A DNA stretch of 64,000 nt from the NCBI RefSeq assembly GCF_000429025.1, contig NZ_KE386835.1, forward strand, positions 547,634 through 611,633. Direction: 5' to 3'. This document shows, piece by piece, positions 1 to 12,302 of this stretch; position 1 is the first letter of the stretch, and every line of letters begins with the position of its first letter. The notes beneath the pieces were generated by a model, which saw only the letters and a program-made list of their open reading frames with translations, was not told the origin of the DNA and searched no databases. This stretch comes from Actinospineispora spinosispora DSM 44797 (lineage in GTDB: Bacteria; Actinomycetota; Actinomycetes; Mycobacteriales; Pseudonocardiaceae). A program made the translations under genes and the position numbers.

Positions 1-1047
1 CTTGGTCGAGTTGATGACCTGGGAACCGGCGGCGACCCGACCCGAGTAGACCCGGATGTAGGTGAGCTTGCCGAAGAACGGGTGCACCGAGATCTTGAAG
101 GCGAGCGCGGCGAACGGCTCGTCCTTCTTGGGCGCGCGGAAGGCCGGGGTCTCCCCGTCCGGCAGCGTGCCCTCGACCGGCGGCAGGTCGTACGGCGACG
201 GCAGGTAGTCGATCACCGCGTCGAGCATGGGCTGGACGCCCTTGTTCTTGAACGCGGAACCACACAGCACCGGGTACGCCGACCGGTCGTTCACGATCTT
301 GCGGATGCCGAGCTTGATCTCCTCGGTGGTGATCTCCTCGCCACCCAGGTAACGCTCCATCAGCTCGTCGTCGGTCTCGGCAACGGCCTCGACCAGCTTC
401 TCGCGGTACTCGGCTGCCTTCTCGGCGAGGTCGGCCGGGATCTCCTCGACCGTGTAGTCCTCACCGATCTGCACCTCGCCGCGCCAGGTCAGCGCACGCA
501 TCTGGACCAGGTCGACGACTCCGGTGAAGCCGCCCTCCGATCCGATGGGCAGCTGCAGCGGCAGCGGCTTGGCGCCGAGGCGCTCGGAGATGGTGCGGAC
601 GGTGTAGTAGAAGTCCGCGCCGATCTTGTCCATCTTGTTGACGAAGCAGATGCGCGGGACGTCGTACTTGGTGGCCTGCCGCCAGACCTGCTCGGACTGC
701 GGCTCGACCCCCTCCTTGCCGTCGAAGACCGCGACCGCGCCGTCGAGCACCCGCAGGTTGCGCTCCACCTCGACGGTGAAGTCGACGTGACCAGGAGTGT
801 CGATGATGTTGATCTGGTGGTCTTTCCAGAAGCAGGTCGTCGCGGCGGACGTGATCGTGATGCCGCGCTTCTGCTCCTCCTCCATCCAGTCCATCGTGGC
901 GGCGCCGTCGTGCACCTCACCGATCTTGTAGTTGATCCCGGTGTAGTACAGGATCCGCTCGGTGGTGGTGGTCTTGCCGGCGTCGATGTGCGCCATGATG
1001 CCGATGTTGCGGACCTTCGTCAGGTCTGTCAGCACATCTTGGGCCAT
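1..1047 (-). CDS. fusA: Elongation factor G, N-terminal part (gene runs off left edge)
   Basis: This is the translocase GTPase that moves tRNA and mRNA through the ribosome. Only the first 349 codons are in the window; the C-terminal half lies beyond base 1. The start MAQDVLTDLTKVRN is followed by the P-loop AHIDAGKT at residues 19-26, and the DTPGH and NKMD GTPase boxes can be read further on. The ATG at 1047 is preceded by a GAGGGGGGAG ribosome-binding site. The gene is last in rpsL-rpsG-fusA, 84 bp after rpsG, the usual str-operon order. The gene is certain; only its 3' end is unseen. Confidence 0.98.
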   Translation of the reverse strand, partial: MAQDVLTDLTKVRNIGIMAHIDAGKTTTTERILYYTGINYKIGEVHDGAATMDWMEEEQKRGITITSAATTCFWKDHQINIIDTPGHVDFTVEVERNLRVLDGAVAVFDGKEGVEPQSEQVWRQATKYDVPRICFVNKMDKIGADFYYTVRTISERLGAKPLPLQLPIGSEGGFTGVVDLVQMRALTWRGEVQIGEDYTVEEIPADLAEKAAEYREKLVEAVAETDDELMERYLGGEEITTEEIKLGIRKIVNDRSAYPVLCGSAFKNKGVQPMLDAVIDYLPSPYDLPPVEGTLPDGETPAFRAPKKDEPFAALAFKISVHPFFGKLTYIRVYSGRVAAGSQVINSTK

Positions 1048-1131
1048 GGTCGTGCTCCCCCCTCTCGCGTGGGTGGCTTTACGGGGTGGCCCTCACGGGC
1101 CGGGACTCGGTGGGCGCGGACGGTCGGCCCG

Positions 1132-1602
1132 TCACCACCGGTAGTGCGCGAAGGCCTTGTTCGACTCGGCCATCTTGTGCATGTCCTCACGGCGCTTGAC
1201 CGCGGCACCGAGGCCGTTGCTCGCGTCCAGCAGCTCGTTCATGAGGCGCTCGACCATGGTCTTCTCACGGCGCTGCCGGGCGAAGCTGACCAGCCAGCGC
1301 AGGCCCAGCGTGGTCTGGCGGGTGGGCCGGACCTCGACCGGGACCTGGTAGGTGGCGCCACCGACGCGGCGGCTGCGCACCTCCAGTGCGGGCTTGACGT
1401 TGTCCAGCGCGCGCTTCAGCGTCACCACGGGGTCGGTGCCGGTCTTGTCCTTGGCACCTTCCATGGCGGCGTACACGATCCGCTCTGCGATCGACTTCTT
1501 ACCGTCGACCAGCACCTTGTTGACCAGCTGGGTGACCAGCGGCGAGCTGTACACCGGGTCGGAAATCAGCGGCCGCTTCGGAGCGGGGCCCTTGCGAGGC
1601 AT
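1132..1602 (-). CDS. rpsG: 30S ribosomal protein S7
   Basis: S7 nucleates assembly of the small-subunit head by binding the 3' domain of 16S rRNA and contacts tRNA in the E site. The 156-residue product begins MPRKGPAPKRPL, contains the VGGATYQVPVEVRP segment and ends in YRW, the normal bacterial length and pattern. Its ATG overlaps the rpsL stop by one base (TAATG), which implies translational coupling. Confidence 0.98.
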   Translation of the reverse strand: MPRKGPAPKRPLISDPVYSSPLVTQLVNKVLVDGKKSIAERIVYAAMEGAKDKTGTDPVVTLKRALDNVKPALEVRSRRVGGATYQVPVEVRPTRQTTLGLRWLVSFARQRREKTMVERLMNELLDASNGLGAAVKRREDMHKMAESNKAFAHYRW

Positions 1603-1976
1603 TAGCTCTTCTCCTTCTTCGCGCCGTACTTGCTGCGCGCCTGCTTGCGGTTACGCACACCCTGGGTGTCGAGCGAACCGCGAATGATCTTGTAGCGAAC
1701 ACCGGGCAGGTCCTTCACCCGGCCGCCGCGAACGAGCACGATCGAGTGCTCCTGCAGGTTGTGGCCCTCACCGGGAATGTAGGCGGTGACCTCGATCTGG
1801 CTGCTCAGCCGGACACGGGCGACCTTGCGCAGCGCGGAGTTCGGCTTCTTCGGCGTCGTCGTGTACACGCGCGTGCACACACCGCGACGCTGGGGGCTTT
1901 CCTTCAACGCGGCGGTCTTGGTCTTGGCGACCTTGTCCTCGCGGCCCTTGCGGACCAGCTGCTGGATCGTGGGCAT
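1602..1976 (-). CDS. rpsL: 30S ribosomal protein S12
   Basis: S12 lies at the decoding centre and influences accuracy and streptomycin response. The 124-residue product starts MPTIQQLVRKGR. An upstream in-frame extension exists, but this start gives the exact family length and the conserved N-terminus. The KKPNSALRKVARVRL and RGGRVKDLPGVRY segments carry the lysines where streptomycin-resistance changes usually occur, and both are wild type. It is the first gene of the rpsL-rpsG-fusA unit, with a long untranslated leader reaching back to a candidate promoter near 2247-2276. Confidence 0.97.
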   Translation of the reverse strand: MPTIQQLVRKGREDKVAKTKTAALKESPQRRGVCTRVYTTTPKKPNSALRKVARVRLSSQIEVTAYIPGEGHNLQEHSIVLVRGGRVKDLPGVRYKIIRGSLDTQGVRNRKQARSKYGAKKEKS

Positions 1977-2246
1977 GAACCGGCTACTTCTTCCCGTTGG
2001 CGACTTGCTGCGGAGTCTTGCTTGTTGTTCTTGGGCTGTCGGGGGTCGTCGTGACGACCGTCCCCCGGGGTCGGGCGTGTCGCCCTCGGAGCAGCTCAAC
2101 AGTTACTCACCGTTCAACGTTCCGGGGTGACCCGCGATTCCGTATCCCGACTCGCACCGGTCCACGTCGAGTAATCGACCTGGTCAGCGGGCGACGTTGA
2201 GGAACGAGCGCGCGGAGCGACCCGACACAGCCGGGCACTACCGCAA

Positions 2247-2276
2247 AGAGTACCCGGCCCGTCTGCGCAGGGTCAA
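2247..2276 (-). promoter_or_regulatory. Candidate promoter of the rpsL-rpsG-fusA operon
   Basis: On the minus strand a TTGACC -35 box (2271-2276) is separated by 18 bases from a TACTCT -10 box (2247-2252). This fits housekeeping sigma recognition. It would give a leader of roughly 260 bases before rpsL. This is a pattern match only. Confidence 0.45.
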
Positions 2277-2591
2277 AACGGGTCGGCGCGGTTGTCTTCG
2301 AGGGTGCCCGATCTCATCGGCCGCCGCAACACTCTCAGCTGGGCAATCGCTACGGCCATCGCGTGAATTCCGCCGCCGATCGCGCCGCCGTCACACCAGG
2401 CGCGCTCCGCGAAACGTCCGGGAAACACAGACCCCACCGGGCGCTGCGTTAACCGGTGGAGCCACTGCGCTCAGCGGCGCACCCCACCTGACCTGCGCGG
2501 ACCTGCTCCACGAAGGATCTTGCCGACAGGTAACCGCAGGTATGCACGCGGCTACCGGACGTGGCCGGCGTGATCACGCGCCGCTGGCGGT

Positions 2592-2680
2592 CACCGCGCA
2601 CCGTCACCCCACACCGCGCACCTTGCCGTCACACCGCGCCCCGTGCACACCGCGCGGTGTGGACGGAACGTGCGCGGTGT
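2592..2680. repeat. Array of CACCGCGC boxes
   Basis: CACCGCGC begins at 2592, 2612, 2632 and 2648, a spacing of 20, 20 and 16 bases. The last copy forms the perfect 16 bp palindrome CACACCGCGCGGTGTG (2646-2661). An inverted copy, GCGCGGTGT, follows at 2672-2680. Regular 20-base spacing, about two helical turns, suggests a protein-binding array, but a decayed minisatellite is equally possible. Confidence 0.5.
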
Positions 2681-2747
2681 CACCTCGACCGAGGGCTGCG
2701 CGGCCCGTGATGGGTGCGACTGACCGGGACACTGACCCGACCTTCAT

Positions 2748-2807
2748 GATCACCACCGTGTGGTGGCTGATTCTTCGGCCGAAATCAGCCACCACGCGGT
2801 GGTGATC
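2748..2807. terminator. Long hairpin after the HAD phosphatase gene
   Basis: Arms of about 25 bases with a single mismatch, both bounded by GATCACCACC, flank a short CTTCGGCCG loop. The hairpin lies 26 bases beyond the end of the HAD gene (minus strand), so it probably ends that transcript. No T-run follows in either direction, and the arm sequence differs from the other palindrome families in the window. Confidence 0.5.
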
Positions 2808-2833
2808 TTGGTTCGGGGCCACCAGCAAGACGG

Positions 2834-3580
2834 TCACGAGTCTGTCAGGCGACCTTTCGCCAGGTCCGCGACGACCACCTGGTCCAGGCTCGTGACCACC
2901 AGGTCGGCGTGCTTGTCCGCGAGCAGGTCGGCGTCGTCGGCCCTCGCCACGCCGAGGCCCGCCATGCCGCCCGCCTTCGCGGCCTGGATGCCGTTCGGTG
3001 CGTCCTCGACCACGAAGCAGTCGGCCGGCGCGGCGCCCAGCTCCTGGGCGGCGGCGAGGAAGATGTCCGGCGCCGGTTTGCCGTGCGCGAAGTTGCGGCC
3101 GGATACGTCGGCGTCGAACACGTCGAGCAGGACCTCGCCGGGGCGCCCGAACTCGTCGAGCTCAATACGCTGCAGCAGCATGCCGGCGTTCTTCGACGAA
3201 CTGGCGGCCGCGGTCGGGATGCCGGCCGCCTCCACGGCGAGCACGAAGCGCACCGCGTCCGGGTACGCCTTGAACTTGCCGGCCTCGATCAGCGCGACGA
3301 CCTTTGCCTGCTTGCGGTCGGCGTACACCTTGGCGCGCCTCTCGACGTCCGGGACGCCGAAGTGCTCCAGCGCGTCGCGGGCCCCGTCCATCCTCGGCTT
3401 ACCGGACAGCACCTGCTGGTACACCTGGCTGGTGAACCCGTCGGGGGTCCAGCTGGTGTCGCCGACGATGTCGGACCAGTCGCCCTCCATCAGCTCACGC
3501 AGCGAGTCCCGCCAGGCCGGCTCGTGCGGAGAGTCGACGAGCACACCGTCCACGTCAAAGATCGCGCCCCGAAACGTCAC
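2834..3580 (-). CDS. HAD-superfamily hydrolase, beta-phosphoglucomutase-like
   Basis: This is a HAD phosphatase or phosphomutase of the beta-phosphoglucomutase type. The catalytic FDVDGVLVDS motif places the nucleophile at D9 and the acid/base at D11. The SSSKN segment, GKPAPDIF and VVEDAPNGIQAAKAGG supply the later HAD motifs. It has 248 residues with a helical cap of the usual size. It follows otsB on the same strand after 107 bp, so both may act in trehalose or glucose-phosphate metabolism. Mycobacterium tuberculosis Rv2006 carries a similar HAD domain fused to an OtsB domain. The substrate is not determined by the sequence. Confidence 0.85.
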   Translation of the reverse strand: MTFRGAIFDVDGVLVDSPHEPAWRDSLRELMEGDWSDIVGDTSWTPDGFTSQVYQQVLSGKPRMDGARDALEHFGVPDVERRAKVYADRKQAKVVALIEAGKFKAYPDAVRFVLAVEAAGIPTAAASSSKNAGMLLQRIELDEFGRPGEVLLDVFDADVSGRNFAHGKPAPDIFLAAAQELGAAPADCFVVEDAPNGIQAAKAGGMAGLGVARADDADLLADKHADLVVTSLDQVVVADLAKGRLTDS

Positions 3581-3619
3581 GTCCCCACCCTGCCACTCCG
3601 CTCCATCGCCCCGCGCGGC

Positions 3620-3672
3620 GGCACGAATGTGGCTTTAGGGACGCTCACCGTCTCCATCGCCACCTTCGTGCC
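3620..3672. repeat. Imperfect copy of the GGCACGAATGTGG hairpin family
   Basis: The left arm begins GGCACGAATGTGGCTTTAGG and the right arm ends CCACCTTCGTGCC, with several mismatches in between. A perfect relative sits at 41392-41444. This copy lies between otsB and the HAD gene, in an intergenic space of 107 bp. Confidence 0.7.
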
Positions 3673-3687
3673 GGTTGGACAGGCAGG

Positions 3688-4482
3688 TTAGCGGGCCAAG
3701 GTTGCCAGGAAGGTTTCCACCTCGGGGACGTCGTGCAAGGTGAAGGTGGCTTTCGTGGGTCGGTCCAGGTCCGCCGCGTCGCCGACGTAGATGCCGATGC
3801 CCCGGTCGTGCAGAGTGGCGAAGGCGTCCTCGTCGGTGACGTCGTCGCCCAGGTAGATCGGCACCAGGTCGGAACCGGTGAGCTCGAGTGCGTCGAGCAG
3901 GTAGTCGACCGCACGACCCTTGTTCCAGTCGAGCTTGGGCTGCAGCTCGTAGACCATCTTGCCCGGGGTGACCTTCAGGTCATCCGGCTGCTCGGCCAGC
4001 AGCTGCTCGACCAGCTCGTGCACCCGGCGTGCGTCGTCCGCGCCCGCCAGCCGGTAGTGGACGGCGACCGACGCGCGTTTCGCCTCGACCAGAACGCCGG
4101 GCAGCGAGCCCACCTCGTCGGTCAGGCGCTCCGTCGTCTCCGCGACCAGGTCCTCGAAGCCGGAGGCCGCCTCGTGTTCGAGGGTGCCGCGCACGGGATG
4201 CCAGATGTCGAACCCGTGGCTGCCCGCGACCACCAGGTCGTCGACACCCATCAGCTCCTGCACCACGGCACGGTCCCGGCCGCTCACCACACACACCGAG
4301 CACCGGCCCGCGAGGTCCCGCACCACCTGACGCATCGACGGCGTCATGCGTGCGTCCTCGGGGCGGTCGACGATCGGGCTGAGCACCCCGTCGTAGTCGA
4401 GGAACACGGCCGGCGTGCGCCCGCCCAGCCGATCAAGGAACACATCACGGTCACGAAGAGCGTGCGAAAGCCGATCAGCCAC
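3688..4482 (-). CDS. otsB: Trehalose-6-phosphate phosphatase
   Basis: This enzyme dephosphorylates trehalose 6-phosphate to trehalose, the last step of the OtsAB pathway. The HAD nucleophile motif FLDYDGVLSPI (D29, D31) opens the protein. SGRDR, AGSHGFDIWHP and GDDVTDEDAF match the OtsB family. The 264-residue length is normal for a single-domain enzyme. No otsA or trehalose phosphorylase is visible nearby. The gene lies downstream of rpoC in the same direction, but a strong hairpin and a nested palindrome separate them, so it is probably transcribed on its own. Confidence 0.92.
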   Translation of the reverse strand: MADRLSHALRDRDVFLDRLGGRTPAVFLDYDGVLSPIVDRPEDARMTPSMRQVVRDLAGRCSVCVVSGRDRAVVQELMGVDDLVVAGSHGFDIWHPVRGTLEHEAASGFEDLVAETTERLTDEVGSLPGVLVEAKRASVAVHYRLAGADDARRVHELVEQLLAEQPDDLKVTPGKMVYELQPKLDWNKGRAVDYLLDALELTGSDLVPIYLGDDVTDEDAFATLHDRGIGIYVGDAADLDRPTKATFTLHDVPEVETFLATLAR

Positions 4483-4531
4483 CCCACAACCCTACGACCC
4501 CCTCGTGAGTGTGCACTCTCCCTACGTGCAA

Positions 4532-4692
4532 CCCGTGCCCGGCTCCAAGGCATCTCGGCTGCGCCGTCGCCCGTGAGTGGCAAGTGGTCCTATAGCAACC
4601 CTGGGCACTCACGACGGAAGAGCTGTCGTGAGTGCCCAGGGTTGCTACGCCTTCGGCGCCCCTTCGGGGTAGGACCACTTGCCACTCACGGG
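4532..4692. repeat. Nested CGTGAGTG palindromic element, copy 1 with flank
   Basis: The core (4570-4692) runs from CCCGTGAG to CTCACGGG. Its outer stem pairs AAGTGGTCCTA with TAGGACCACTT. An inner hairpin pairs CAACCCTGGGCACTCACGAC with the mirror GTCGTGAGTGCCCAGGGTTG. A small GCCCCTTCGGGG hairpin lies on the right side. The 38-base flank 4532-4569 (CCCGTGCCCGG to CGCCGTCG) is also present beside copy 2 near 28540. Between rpoC and otsB it may act as a terminator. No T-run is present. Confidence 0.85.
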
Positions 4693-4705
4693 GGGGGCAC
4701 AGAGA

Positions 4706-4756
4706 AGAGCCGGGGTCGGGGATCGCCACGGGAGAGTGGTCCCCGACCCCGGCTCT
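4706..4756 (-). terminator. Terminator hairpin of rpoC
   Basis: The arm AGAGCCGGGGTCGGGGA pairs perfectly with TCCCCGACCCCGGCTCT around a GATCGCCACGGGAGAGTG loop, 34 bases past the rpoC stop. There is no T-tract, as is common in high-GC actinobacteria. It should end the rpoBC transcript. Confidence 0.75.
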
Positions 4757-4789
4757 CGGGATCAGACTTCGGTCAGGCCAGCCCGTCGG

Positions 4790-8713
<3,924 letters not shown>

Positions 8714-8795
8714 GTGGCTTCAGTCTCCCCTTGCTGGTGTCGCAGGATTGCTGTGGCGAGTCGGGCGGTAACCCACGAGATGGGCGGCTGGCTCA

Positions 8796-11700
8796 TTAAT
8801 GCACCACGTCATCCACGGTCATCGAGTCGGAGCCCGGACGGCTGGACAGGTTGATGCCCAGGTTCGCCGCGGCCCGCTCCAGGTCCTCGTCGTCGGTGTC
8901 GCGCATCTCGATGGCGGCGCCGTCACTGGACAGCACCTCCACGTTCAGGCACAGCGACTGGAGTTCCTTCAGCAGAACCTTGAACGACTCCGGGATACCC
9001 GGCTCCGGGATGTTCTCGCCCTTGACGATCGCCTCGTAGACCTTGACCCGGCCCACCACGTCGTCGGACTTGATGGTGAGCAGCTCCTGCAGGGTGTAGG
9101 CGGCGCCGTAGGCCTGCATGGCCCAGCACTCCATCTCACCGAAGCGCTGACCACCGAACTGAGCCTTACCACCGAGCGGCTGCTGGGTGATCATCGAGTA
9201 CGGGCCGGTCGACCGAGCGTGGATCTTGTCGTCCACCAGGTGGGCCAGCTTCAGGATGTACATGTAGCCGACCGCGACCGGGAACGGGTACGGCTCGCCG
9301 GAACGCCCGTCGAGCAGCTGGGCCTTTCCGTCCGGGCCGACCATCCGCTCGCCGTCCCGGTTGGGGCGGGTGGCGGACAGCAGACCGGTGAGCTCGTCCT
9401 CCTTGGCGCCGTCGAACACCGGGGTCGCGGTGTTCGTGCCGGCGGGAACCGAGTACAGCTCCTCGGGCAGCTTCTTCGCCCAGTCCGGAGTGCCTTCGAT
9501 CTCCCAGCCCGACTTGGCGATCCACCCGAGGTGGGTCTCCAGCACCTGGCCGATGTTCATACGACGCGGCACACCGTGGGTGTTCAGGATGATGTCCACC
9601 GGGGTGCCGTCCGCGAGGAACGGCATGTCCTCGGCGGGCAGGATCTTGCCGATGACACCCTTGTTGCCGTGCCGGCCGGCGAGCTTGTCGCCGTCGGAGA
9701 TCTTCCGCTTCTGGGCCACGTAGACGCGGACCAGCTCGTTGACGCCCGGCGCCAGCTCGTCGTCGTCATCGCGGGAGAACACCCGGATGCCGATGACCTT
9801 GCCGTTCTCACCGTGCGGCACCTTGAGGCTGGTGTCGCGGACCTCGCGGGCCTTCTCGCCGAAGATCGCGCGCAGCAGCCGCTCCTCCGGGGTCAGCTCG
9901 GTCTCACCCTTGGGCGTGACCTTGCCGACCAGGATGTCGCCCGGCTGGACCTCGGCACCGATGCGGATGATGCCGCGCTCGTCCAGGTCCGCGAGGACCT
10001 CCTCGGAGACGTTCGGGATGTCCCGGGTGATCTCCTCGGCGCCCAGCTTGGTGTCGCGGGCGTCGATCTCGTGCTCCTCGATGTGGATCGACGTCAAGAC
10101 GTCGTCCTGCACCAGGCGCTGGGAGAGGATGATCGCGTCCTCGTAGTTGTGGCCTTCCCACGGCATGATCGCCACGAGCAGGTTCTTGCCGAGCGCCATC
10201 TCACCGTTCTCGGTGCACGGCCCGTCGGCCAGTACCTGTCCGACCTCGACCCGCTGACCCTCGTCCACGATGGGCTTCTGGTTGTTGCAGGTGCCCTGGT
10301 TGGACCGGCGGAACTTGTTCAGCCGGTAGGTCTGGCGGGTGCCGTCATCAGCCATCACGGTGATGTAGTCGGCGCACAGCTCCTCGATGACGCCGGCCTT
10401 GCCCGCGACCAGCACGTCACCGGCGTCGACGGCGGCACGAAGCTCCATGCCGGTACCGACGAGCGGGGACTCGCTGCGCAGCAGCGGGACCGACTGACGC
10501 TGCATGTTCGCACCCATCAGGGCGCGGTTCGCGTCGTCGTGCTCGAGGAACGGGATCAGCGCGGTCGCCACCGACACCATCTGGCGCGGCGAGACGTCCA
10601 TGTAGTCGACGCCGTTCGGGCTGATGAAGTCGACCTCGCCGCCCTTCTGGCGGACCAGGACGCGCTCCTCGGCGAAGTGACCGTCGGGGTCGAGCGGCGC
10701 GTTGGCCTGCGCGATGACCTGGCGGTCCTCTTCGTCGGCGGTCAGGTAGTCGACCTGGTCGGTGACGACACCCTCGACGACCTTGCGGTACGGCGTCTCG
10801 ATGAAGCCGAACGGGTTGACCCGCGCGAACGAAGCGAGCGAACCGATCAGGCCGATGTTCGGGCCTTCCGGCGTCTCGATCGGACACATGCGGCCGTAGT
10901 GCGACGGGTGGACGTCGCGGACCTCCATGCCGGCACGCTCACGGGACAGACCGCCGGGGCCCAGCGCGGACAGACGCCGCTTGTGGGTCAGGCCGGCCAG
11001 CGGGTTGTGCTGGTCCATGAACTGGGACAGCTGCGACGTCCCGAAGAACTCCTTGATCGCGGCCACCACGGGGCGGATGTTGATCAGGGTCTGCGGCGTG
11101 ATCGCCTCGACGTCCTGGGTCGTCATCCGCTCGCGGACGACGCGCTCCATCCGGGAAAGGCCGACCCGGATCTGGTTCTGGATCAGCTCACCGACGGTGC
11201 GCAGACGACGGTTACCGAAGTGGTCGATGTCGTCGGTCTCCACCGGGACCTCGACGGCATCTTCCCCGGTGCCAGAGGTCATCGAGGTGTCGCCGGCGTG
11301 CAGCCGGACGAGGTACTCGATCGTGGTGATGATGTCGTCCTCGGTCAGCGTCCCGGTGGCGGGATCCGACTTGAGGCCCAGCTTCTTGTTGACCTTGTAA
11401 CGGCCGACCTTGGCCAGGTCGTAGCGCTTGTCCTTGAAGAACAGGTTCTCCAGCAGGGTCTGCGCGCTCTCGCGGGTCGGCGGCTCGCCGGGGCGCAGCT
11501 TGCGGTAGATGTCGAGCAGGGCCTCGTCCTGCCCGGCGGTGTGGTCCTTCTCCAGCGTCGCGAGCAGCGTCTCGCTGAACCCGAACCGCTCGCGGATCTG
11601 CTCGGCGTCCCAGCCGAGGGCCTTGAGCAGAACGGTGACCGGCTGGCGGCGCTTGCGGTCGATACGGACACCGACGGTGTCGCGCTTGTCGACGTCGAAC

Positions 11701-12302
11701 TCCAGCCAGGCGCCCCGGCTCGGGATGACCTTGACCGAGTACACGTCCTTGTCGGTCGCCTTGTCGACGCTGTGGTCGAAGTACACGCCCGGGGACCGGA
11801 CGAGCTGGGAGACCACGACACGCTCGGTGCCGTTGATGATGAAAGTGCCCTTATCGGTCATCACCGGGAAGTCACCCATGAACACGGTCTGGCTCTTGAT
11901 CTCGCCAGTGCCGTTGTTGGTGAACTCCGCGGTGACGAACAGCGGGGCCGCGTACGTCATGTCCTTGTCGCGGCACTCTTCGACGGGTGCCTTGACCTCG
12001 TCGAAGCGTGGGTCCGAGAACGACAGGGACATGGACCCCGAAAAGTCTTCGATCGGTGAAATCTCCGTGAGGATTTCCTCGAGGCCACCGACCGGAAGCT
12101 CCTCGCCCGCATCAATGCGGCGCTGGAACCAAGCCTCGTCCCCGACCAGCCATTCGAACGACTGGATCTGCAGGTTGAGGAGATCGGGGACCTCGAGCGG
12201 CTCGCGGATCTTGGCGAAGGAGACGCGGGTCGGCGCACCCGGGAAATTAGGGTTCGCCGTTGCGGGGGTCGCAGTGGTCGCGGTGGCGCGGGAGACAGCC
12301 AA
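8796..12302 (-). CDS. rpoB: RNA polymerase beta subunit
   Basis: The beta subunit forms half of the polymerase active cleft and is the rifamycin target. The 1168-residue protein shows the FFGTSQLSQFMDQ rifampicin region, the PSHYGRMCPIETPEGPNIGL segment and the C-terminal GQRFGEMECWA motif. Translation starts at TTG (12302) after GGAAGG at proper spacing; the initial residues up to GAPTRVSFAKIREPLEV match the actinobacterial pattern. Within the rifampicin region H432 and A436 replace the Asn and Ser usual at Escherichia coli positions 518 and 522, while the main resistance residues are wild type. It heads the rpoB-rpoC operon. Confidence 0.98.
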   Translation of the reverse strand: MAVSRATATTATPATANPNFPGAPTRVSFAKIREPLEVPDLLNLQIQSFEWLVGDEAWFQRRIDAGEELPVGGLEEILTEISPIEDFSGSMSLSFSDPRFDEVKAPVEECRDKDMTYAAPLFVTAEFTNNGTGEIKSQTVFMGDFPVMTDKGTFIINGTERVVVSQLVRSPGVYFDHSVDKATDKDVYSVKVIPSRGAWLEFDVDKRDTVGVRIDRKRRQPVTVLLKALGWDAEQIRERFGFSETLLATLEKDHTAGQDEALLDIYRKLRPGEPPTRESAQTLLENLFFKDKRYDLAKVGRYKVNKKLGLKSDPATGTLTEDDIITTIEYLVRLHAGDTSMTSGTGEDAVEVPVETDDIDHFGNRRLRTVGELIQNQIRVGLSRMERVVRERMTTQDVEAITPQTLINIRPVVAAIKEFFGTSQLSQFMDQHNPLAGLTHKRRLSALGPGGLSRERAGMEVRDVHPSHYGRMCPIETPEGPNIGLIGSLASFARVNPFGFIETPYRKVVEGVVTDQVDYLTADEEDRQVIAQANAPLDPDGHFAEERVLVRQKGGEVDFISPNGVDYMDVSPRQMVSVATALIPFLEHDDANRALMGANMQRQSVPLLRSESPLVGTGMELRAAVDAGDVLVAGKAGVIEELCADYITVMADDGTRQTYRLNKFRRSNQGTCNNQKPIVDEGQRVEVGQVLADGPCTENGEMALGKNLLVAIMPWEGHNYEDAIILSQRLVQDDVLTSIHIEEHEIDARDTKLGAEEITRDIPNVSEEVLADLDERGIIRIGAEVQPGDILVGKVTPKGETELTPEERLLRAIFGEKAREVRDTSLKVPHGENGKVIGIRVFSRDDDDELAPGVNELVRVYVAQKRKISDGDKLAGRHGNKGVIGKILPAEDMPFLADGTPVDIILNTHGVPRRMNIGQVLETHLGWIAKSGWEIEGTPDWAKKLPEELYSVPAGTNTATPVFDGAKEDELTGLLSATRPNRDGERMVGPDGKAQLLDGRSGEPYPFPVAVGYMYILKLAHLVDDKIHARSTGPYSMITQQPLGGKAQFGGQRFGEMECWAMQAYGAAYTLQELLTIKSDDVVGRVKVYEAIVKGENIPEPGIPESFKVLLKELQSLCLNVEVLSSDGAAIEMRDTDDEDLERAAANLGINLSSRPGSDSMTVDDVVH

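Larger units (their letters stand above)
1977..2747. other. Gene-free region upstream of rpsL
   Basis: I see no credible gene here: the long open frames lack start context and family resemblance. The region holds the candidate rpsL promoter and, at 2592-2680, a cluster of CACCGCGC boxes described separately. Confidence 0.6.

Noticed and set aside
2592..2680. CRISPR-like or minisatellite array
   Set aside because: Boxes are only 8 bases and spaced by 12 or 8; too short for CRISPR. Kept as a possible regulatory array.
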